DNA from: Bacteroidales bacterium
GTDB lineage: Bacteria; Bacteroidota; Bacteroidia; Bacteroidales; WCHB1-69
NCBI GenBank assembly: GCA_017525245.1
Contig: JAFXTE010000019.1
Span: 1-64,000, forward strand
Length of the DNA: 64,000 nt
Direction of reading: 5' to 3'
In this document: positions 59,050-64,000 of the stretch, piece by piece
Numbering within the stretch: position 1 is the stretch's first letter
Layout: the number at the start of each line of letters is the position of its first letter
The notes under the pieces: model-generated
Seen by the model: only the letters and a program-made list of their open reading frames with translations
Database searches by the model: none
Told to the model about the DNA's origin: nothing
Program-made: the position numbers and the translations under genes

Positions 59050-61689
59050 CTACTTTAATTTAGCCAGTTGCTCATTGATGATGCGGATTTTCTCTTCCGC
59101 GTCGGATTGCTTTTTGCGCTCAATATCAACTACTTGCTGCGGCGCGTTATTCACGAAACGTTCGTTGGAGAGCTTCTTCAACACATTCTGCAGGAAACCT
59201 TCCGCATATTTGAGGTCAGCTTCTAACTTCTTGATTTCCTCATCCATATCCACCAGTCCAGTCAAAGGCATGGAATACTGGATTTTGTTTTCGATGAACG
59301 AAGCCCCGTCAATGTCTTTACTTTCCAGATAGTTAATATGTTCCAGATTGCAAAGTTTAGCAATCACTGCGTCGGTGGCGGGATTGGCTGCTGACGGATT
59401 GGTATAAACGTTGAGCGTAAGGGCTTTCTTTTGCGGAATGTTCTTCTCCGTTCTGATGCGACGCACCTGGTCAATGACCTTACGGGCGGCGGCGAAATCA
59501 TCCAGCACTTTCTGGTTCACCTCAGCTTCCACCTCAGGCATCTTCGTCATCATAATGGACTCTTTTTCGCCTCTCTGACGCATCGTCTGCCACAATTCTT
59601 CCGTGATGAACGGCATAAACGGGTGCAAAATCTGCATCAACACTTCGAAAATGTCGATGATTTCCCGGTAGGTCTTGCCATCGATAGGCTGCTGAAAACC
59701 GGGTTTCACCACTTCGAGGAAGCAGGAGCAGAAATCGTCCCACACGAGTTTGTAGATGTCCATCAGGGCTTCGGAAATGCGGTAGCGTTTCACATTCCAC
59801 TGCACGCCTTGCAGCACTTCCGTCATACGCTCGTGAATCCAGGTTATAGCGGTTTCGGTGTGCAGCGGTTGCGGCAGATTATCATCAACCTGCCAGCCTC
59901 TTACCAAGCGGAAGGCGTTCCAGAGCTTGTTGCTGAAATTACGACCCTGTTCGCACAGAGATTCGTCAAACAGCAGGTCGTTGCCGGCGGGCGAACTGAG
60001 CAACATACCGAAACGCACGCCATCGGCACCGTATTTCTCCATCAGCATGATGGGATCGGGCGAGTTGCCGAGCTGCTTCGACATCTTGCGGTGCAACTTG
60101 TCGCGCACCGTACCCGTGAAATACACATCCTTGAACGGAATCTTGCCGCGCCACTCCAGACCGGCCATGATCATACGCGCTACCCAGAAGAAGATGATGT
60201 CGGGGGCCGTGATCAAAACCGCCGTCGGATAATAGTAGTTGATTTCCGGATTGTCGGGGTGACGGATGCCGTCGAACACGGAGATCGGCCACAACCACGA
60301 GGAGAACCACGTGTCCATTACATCCTCGTCTTGCTTTAAGTCATTGGCAGTCAGATTCAGTTCGGGAAATTTTTGACGAGCGATGTTCAAAGCCTCGTCG
60401 ACATTGTGCGCCACCACAAATTCGTGGTTCGGCAGATACCAAGCTGGGATGCGGTGTCCCCACCAAAGCTGGCGGCTGATACACCAGTCTTTGATGTTCT
60501 CCATCCAGTGGGCGTAAGTGTTCTTGAACTTCTCAGGATGGAAATTAATGTCGCCGTTCATCACGGCATCGAGGGCGGGTTTCGCTAATTCACCCATCTT
60601 GCAGAACCATTGCATAGAGAGTTTCGGCTCGATGACTTCGTTGGTGCGTTCCGAGAAGCCCACTTTGTTTGTGTAATCCTCAATCTTCACGAGATTGCCT
60701 CCCTCCTCCAACAACGGAATAATGGCCTTCCGCGCCTCAAAACGGTCCATGCCCACGAGGAACTGCGCGTTCTCGTTCAGCGTGCCGTTGTCGTTGAAGA
60801 TGTTGATGGTCTCCAGATGGTGTTTGATGCCGAGGTTGTAGTCATTGATGTCGTGCGCCGGTGTGATTTTCAGCGCGCCGGTACCGAACTCGCGTTCCAC
60901 ATATTCATCGTAAATCAAAGGAATAGAACGGTTTACGATAGGAACGATGGCGCGTTTGCCTTTGTATTTGGCATAACGCTCGTCCTCAGGATGCATACAG
61001 ATGGCCGTATCGCCGAGGATGGTTTCCGGACGGGTTGTGGCAATCGTGATGTACTCATTCTCTTCGCCCTCAATTTGATAGCGGACGTAATAGAGTTTCG
61101 ACTGCAACTCTTTGTAAATCACCTCTTCGTCGGAAACGGCGGTCAACGCTTTGGGATCCCAGTTGACCATGCGCACACCACGGTAAATCTTACCCTTGTT
61201 GTACAGATCGACAAACACGTCAGTCACGGCTTCCGACATCTCCGGATCCATGGTGAATTTGGTGCGCTCCCAATCGCAGGAAGCACCTAACTTACGGAGC
61301 TGTTTGAGGATAATGCCACCGTACTTCTCTTTCCATTCCCAAGCGTGCTTCAGAAATTCCTCTCGCGTAAGATCCTTTTTGTCAATGCCTTGCTCTTTGA
61401 GGTAAGCCACCACTTTGGCTTCTGTGGCGATAGAGGCGTGGTCGGTGCCAGGCACCCAAACGGCGTTGAAACCCTTCATGCGGGCGCGACGAATCATCAC
61501 ATCCTGTAAGGTGTTGTTGAGCATGTGTCCCATGTGTAGCACGCCCGTCACGTTCGGCGGCGGAATCACGATGGAATATGCCGGTCTGCTGTCGGGTTCG
61601 GAGTGGAAAAAGCGATTCTCCATCCAAAACTGGTACCATTTGTCCTCAACCGCAATCGGGTCGTATTTGGTATTGATTTCTGTAGCCAT
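59050..61689 (-). CDS. valS: Valine-tRNA ligase
   Basis: 879 residues. Class I signatures are HMGH at 52-55 ([11 protein letters not shown]) and the KMSKS-type [12 protein letters not shown]. The editing domain (around 200-330) and the C-terminal coiled coil ([20 protein letters not shown]) that contacts the tRNA are present. The protein charges tRNA-Val and clears mischarged threonine. The gene is long and in the core set of bacteria; the small membrane-protein gene follows directly. Confidence 0.97.
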   Translation of the reverse strand: MATEINTKYDPIAVEDKWYQFWMENRFFHSEPDSRPAYSIVIPPPNVTGVLHMGHMLNNTLQDVMIRRARMKGFNAVWVPGTDHASIATEAKVVAYLKEQGIDKKDLTREEFLKHAWEWKEKYGGIILKQLRKLGASCDWERTKFTMDPEMSEAVTDVFVDLYNKGKIYRGVRMVNWDPKALTAVSDEEVIYKELQSKLYYVRYQIEGEENEYITIATTRPETILGDTAICMHPEDERYAKYKGKRAIVPIVNRSIPLIYDEYVEREFGTGALKITPAHDINDYNLGIKHHLETINIFNDNGTLNENAQFLVGMDRFEARKAIIPLLEEGGNLVKIEDYTNKVGFSERTNEVIEPKLSMQWFCKMGELAKPALDAVMNGDINFHPEKFKNTYAHWMENIKDWCISRQLWWGHRIPAWYLPNHEFVVAHNVDEALNIARQKFPELNLTANDLKQDEDVMDTWFSSWLWPISVFDGIRHPDNPEINYYYPTAVLITAPDIIFFWVARMIMAGLEWRGKIPFKDVYFTGTVRDKLHRKMSKQLGNSPDPIMLMEKYGADGVRFGMLLSSPAGNDLLFDESLCEQGRNFSNKLWNAFRLVRGWQVDDNLPQPLHTETAITWIHERMTEVLQGVQWNVKRYRISEALMDIYKLVWDDFCSCFLEVVKPGFQQPIDGKTYREIIDIFEVLMQILHPFMPFITEELWQTMRQRGEKESIMMTKMPEVEAEVNQKVLDDFAAARKVIDQVRRIRTEKNIPQKKALTLNVYTNPSAANPATDAVIAKLCNLEHINYLESKDIDGASFIENKIQYSMPLTGLVDMDEEIKKLEADLKYAEGFLQNVLKKLSNERFVNNAPQQVVDIERKKQSDAEEKIRIINEQLAKLK

Positions 61690-61759
61690 GTTTGTTCTAA
61701 TCTAACCTGTTATATATTAACGATTTACAATGAAAATTTTCCCTTTTTGAAAGGAAGCG

Positions 61760-61767
61760 CAAAGATA
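61760..61767 (-). promoter_or_regulatory. -7 box for valS
   Basis: TATCTTTG on the minus strand, 70 bases before the start. Confidence 0.5.
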
Positions 61768-61891
61768 CAATTTTTTGTGAAAGATAATACGTGCAGAAAT
61801 CTCGCATATCCCCAACTGAAGAAGAGATAATCATCCCATATCCAGTGCGGTCGGTATAAGATTCGGTTGACCAATGCTAATAAATAAAGCT

Positions 61892-62905
61892 TTATCTTTG
61901 CATCAGTTTTAGAATTTCCACCTCAGGCAGCCCTGTGATTCTTGCAACCATTGTGGTGTCAAGACCTTCTTCAAGCATATTGAGCGTGAGCTGGTATTTC
62001 TCATTGGTGCGTCCTTCTTCACGTCCTTCTTCACGTCCTTCTTCACGTCCTTCTTCACGTCCTTCTTCACGTCCTTCTTTGATGCCTTGCTCATAGCCCA
62101 ATTTCCTACCGTCCTCGAGGGCAACGTTCATGGCATCACGCACATCATAATAGTCCATCAGGCTCTTTTTGTACTTCTTCTTTTCCATTTTGGTGAGTTT
62201 AGAAAACCTGCAGTCCTCAAACAGCCCACGGAAAATCTCGTCTTCATCCGACAAATCCTGTTCATTCATCTGGTGCATATTTTTTAGGATGAACGCCCAT
62301 TTCTGCTTGTCATCCAGAAAGTTGATGTTTTTCAGCTGTCCGATATTCTGCGCTGCAAATTTACTCAATTCTAAAAAACAAAATACTTTTTTTTCAGAAT
62401 AAACCACATTTTCGTCATCTTTCAGCTTTACTATGTGGAAAGCCTTTTCGCTGTGTACAAACTCGTCAGAATCGTAATCCATTATGTTAAAAGATATTAC
62501 GGTCGGGATATTGTATTTCATATCCCCACGCTCAACCTCACTGCTCACCACACGGCTGTCGTAGGTGATAATTCTGTTTTGGAAGAACGACTGCTTGGAG
62601 CGCTGCATTTCGATGATGAAGTGCTTGTCAGTATTCGTTACGCAGTAGATGTCAAACACTACCCTTTTCTCCGATTCCCTCTCTCCGAATAACTCCGTGG
62701 GCTTGAAGGTAATGCTGACAACATCACGCATAATGTCTGGGAGAAAAGCCCGAAGGAAACAAATCAACCTATCCGGACCTCTCCGTGTCATGAAGAAAAT
62801 TCTTTTAATGCCAAAGTCGGTTAATGGGTTGATGTAAAAGAGGTGTTCGATTCCGGCACCGTAGTTAGAGTTGTTTTTGTTTGGTTTTTCGTTTTTTTCT
62901 CTCAT
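61892..62905 (-). CDS. Rpn-family nuclease/transposase-like protein
   Basis: 337 residues. The start (HLFYINPLTDFGIKRIFFMT) and KRVVFDIYCVTNTDKHFIIE with MQRSKQSFF are those of the Rpn/PDDEXK_2 family (D and ExQ as nuclease residues), proteins that raise RecA-independent recombination in E. coli and are often multicopy. Near residue 275 the sequence is GREEGREEGREEGREEGREE, coded by a 12-base tandem repeat; such repeats differ in number between homologues. The end is a helix-turn-helix-like TMVARITGLPEVEILKLMQ. Confidence 0.85.
   Translation of the reverse strand: MREKNEKPNKNNSNYGAGIEHLFYINPLTDFGIKRIFFMTRRGPDRLICFLRAFLPDIMRDVVSITFKPTELFGERESEKRVVFDIYCVTNTDKHFIIEMQRSKQSFFQNRIITYDSRVVSSEVERGDMKYNIPTVISFNIMDYDSDEFVHSEKAFHIVKLKDDENVVYSEKKVFCFLELSKFAAQNIGQLKNINFLDDKQKWAFILKNMHQMNEQDLSDEDEIFRGLFEDCRFSKLTKMEKKKYKKSLMDYYDVRDAMNVALEDGRKLGYEQGIKEGREEGREEGREEGREEGREEGRTNEKYQLTLNMLEEGLDTTMVARITGLPEVEILKLMQR
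62011..62080 (-). repeat. 12-base tandem repeat inside the Rpn gene
   Basis: GTCCTTCTTCAC is repeated nearly six times on the plus strand and codes for GREE units. All steps are multiples of three, so copy-number change keeps the frame. Confidence 0.9.
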
Positions 62906-63023
62906 CGTTTTTTGTTTGGTTAATCGTTTTGTTTCTTGTGGTTGGATAGTTTGTCAATGGAACGTGTCAATGCACTCATCTACAGGATCATCTCTCGTTC
63001 TTTTAGACTTCTTTTTCCACCTG

Positions 63024-63031
63024 CAAAAATA
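63024..63031 (-). promoter_or_regulatory. -7 box for the Rpn gene
   Basis: TATTTTTG on the minus strand, 118 bases before the start. Confidence 0.4.
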
Positions 63032-63269
63032 CATCAGAAAACAACCTTTGTCAATAGATTTTTAAAATTTTTGTTCCACCCTGATATTCACTGTGTTACA
63101 TGATTTTTTAGAAAATTAATTAATAGTATATAGTTAATTTTAAGTAAGCATTTGGAAGTTTTTGGCGATTTTTTTCCGAAACTCACTAATTCCTGACTTC
63201 GTAATTTTGCGGGCATCGAAAGGCTTTGCGTTTGCATTTTTTCCTGTCCGCATGTATTCATAATTTGCG
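63032..63269. other. AT-rich gap between the Rpn promoter and the aminotransferase promoter
   Basis: Divergent promoters lie on each side, with long A/T runs. I see no gene in it. Confidence 0.5.
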
Positions 63270-63277
63270 TATCTTTG
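63270..63277 (+). promoter_or_regulatory. -7 box for the aminotransferase gene
   Basis: TATCTTTG, 35 bases before the ATG. Confidence 0.55.
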
Positions 63278-63312
63278 CCGTCCAATTTTCAGATACAAAA
63301 AAAGTTAACAAT

Positions 63313-64000
63313 ATGGAAAGAATTTCAAAAAGAGTGCTGGGAATGCCCGCATCAGAAACATTGGCCATGACCGCATTGGCACGTGAGTTAAAGGATAAAG
63401 GTCAGGATGTCATCAGCCTGAGCATCGGTGAACCGGATTTCAATACGCCGGAAACCGTGAAGGAATACGCCAAACAGGCTATCGACGACAATTTCACACA
63501 TTATCCGCCAGTTCCCGGTTATGCCGACCTTCTGAAAGCCATCAGCCATAAGTTCAAGAGAGACAACAATTTGGATTACACCACGCAACAGATTGTCGTC
63601 TCCACGGGAGGTAAACAAGCCATCTACCAAACAGTTATGGCATTGGTAAACCCCGGTGACGAGGTGATTATTCCCACTCCTTATTGGGTTTCTTATCGTG
63701 CCATCGCGCAAATGGCCGAAGCTGAAATCAAGTACGTCCCTTGCAAGATTGAGAACGATTTCAAGATTACGCCCGCACAGTTGGAGGCCGCCATCACCCC
63801 GAAAACCAAGCTGATGATGTTCAGCAGCCCTTCCAACCCCACGGGTATGATCTATTCCAAGGAGGAACTCCGCGCCATCGCCGAGGTGGTTGCCAAACAC
63901 CCGCAAATGATGATCATGTCGGACGAAATTTACGAACACATCAATTTCGTAGGTGGTCATGAGAGCATTGCACAGTTCGATTTCATTAAGGACCAAGTGG
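63313..64000 (+). CDS. Class I aspartate aminotransferase family, 3' partial
   Basis: 229 residues are visible and the frame runs out of the window. The start ERISKRVLGMPASETLAMT is as in aspartate aminotransferases of subgroup I-gamma. LSIGEPDFNTPE, STGGKQAIYQTVMALVNPGD, IPTPYWVSYRA and SSPSNPTGMIYSKEEL with MIMSDEIYEHI are the substrate- and PLP-binding segments; the Schiff-base lysine lies beyond the window. The enzyme exchanges amino groups between aspartate and 2-oxoglutarate, though relatives prefer other amino acids. Confidence 0.92.
   Translation, partial: MERISKRVLGMPASETLAMTALARELKDKGQDVISLSIGEPDFNTPETVKEYAKQAIDDNFTHYPPVPGYADLLKAISHKFKRDNNLDYTTQQIVVSTGGKQAIYQTVMALVNPGDEVIIPTPYWVSYRAIAQMAEAEIKYVPCKIENDFKITPAQLEAAITPKTKLMMFSSPSNPTGMIYSKEELRAIAEVVAKHPQMMIMSDEIYEHINFVGGHESIAQFDFIKDQV

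Noticed and set aside
61893..61900. Plus-strand -7 box TATCTTTG at the end of the Rpn gene
   Set aside because: It is formed by the last codons of the gene (coding MQR and the stop) and leads only into antisense sequence.

Overview
The window looks like a stretch of a Bacteroidales chromosome (phylum Bacteroidota). The case rests on the content: paired 6,7-dimethyl-8-ribityllumazine synthase and TPR genes, a Bacteroides-type small subunit of methylmalonyl-CoA mutase, B12-dependent ribonucleotide reductase, separate ackA and pta, several short lipoproteins, and a Bacteroidetes -7 promoter box (TAnnTTTG) in front of most transcription units. I cannot name the genus. By eye the first ~30 kb is more GC-rich than the rest.

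1-5.2 kb: the 3' end of a CrtC/AttH-like gene, a truncated DMT transporter, a His-rich small protein, an SMR transporter, an ECF sigma factor with a membrane protein and a lipoprotein carrying a SecD-like domain, and a secreted thioredoxin-fold protein.

5.2-25.3 kb: an accessory, heavily rearranged zone. It holds AAA+/DUF4143 ATPases (three intact, two remnants), a ZIP metal transporter in one intact copy and two broken ones, a SO_0444-type Cu/Zn efflux permease with a C-terminal HMA domain plus an in-frame internally deleted 102-aa copy and a further remnant, an SDR with two 3' remnants, and several duplicated intergenic blocks. Copies have decayed in different parts. Between them lie working genes: hcp (hybrid cluster protein) facing a Crp/Fnr regulator across a perfect 14-bp palindrome, a PPOx-fold flavoprotein, an EmrA/EmrB-like pair, an EamA transporter and an S33 hydrolase.

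25.3-37.8 kb: a large SNF2 helicase, FemAB-like and gpsA genes, ackA, a CCG-domain (LutA-like) protein, nrdJ, and a membrane-bound putative regulator with a LytTR-like segment and a winged helix.

37.8-64 kb: mostly housekeeping genes (prfA, BtuF-like binding protein, mutA, trmH, HU, fmt, ribH, metK, lgt, U32 peptidase, rluB-like, lpxH, era, pta, FtsX-type permease, valS, aspartate aminotransferase). Between them are dispersed repeats: seven copies of a 28-bp palindrome with GTAGAGACG ends, AGCCAAAAGC-type repeats, a GxxExxY gene flanked by two nearly identical ~80-bp repeats, and an Rpn-type nuclease/transposase gene with an internal 12-bp tandem repeat. No rRNA, tRNA, CRISPR array or complete insertion sequence was recognised.

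Three genes point to vitamin B12 use (nrdJ, mutA, a BtuF-like binding protein), and acetate formation is represented by ackA and pta lying about 24 kb apart. The SecD-like lipoprotein beside the ECF sigma factor, the in-frame mini-HMA protein, the repeats in front of each DUF4143 ATPase gene and the repeat-flanked GxxExxY gene are the parts most worth following up.
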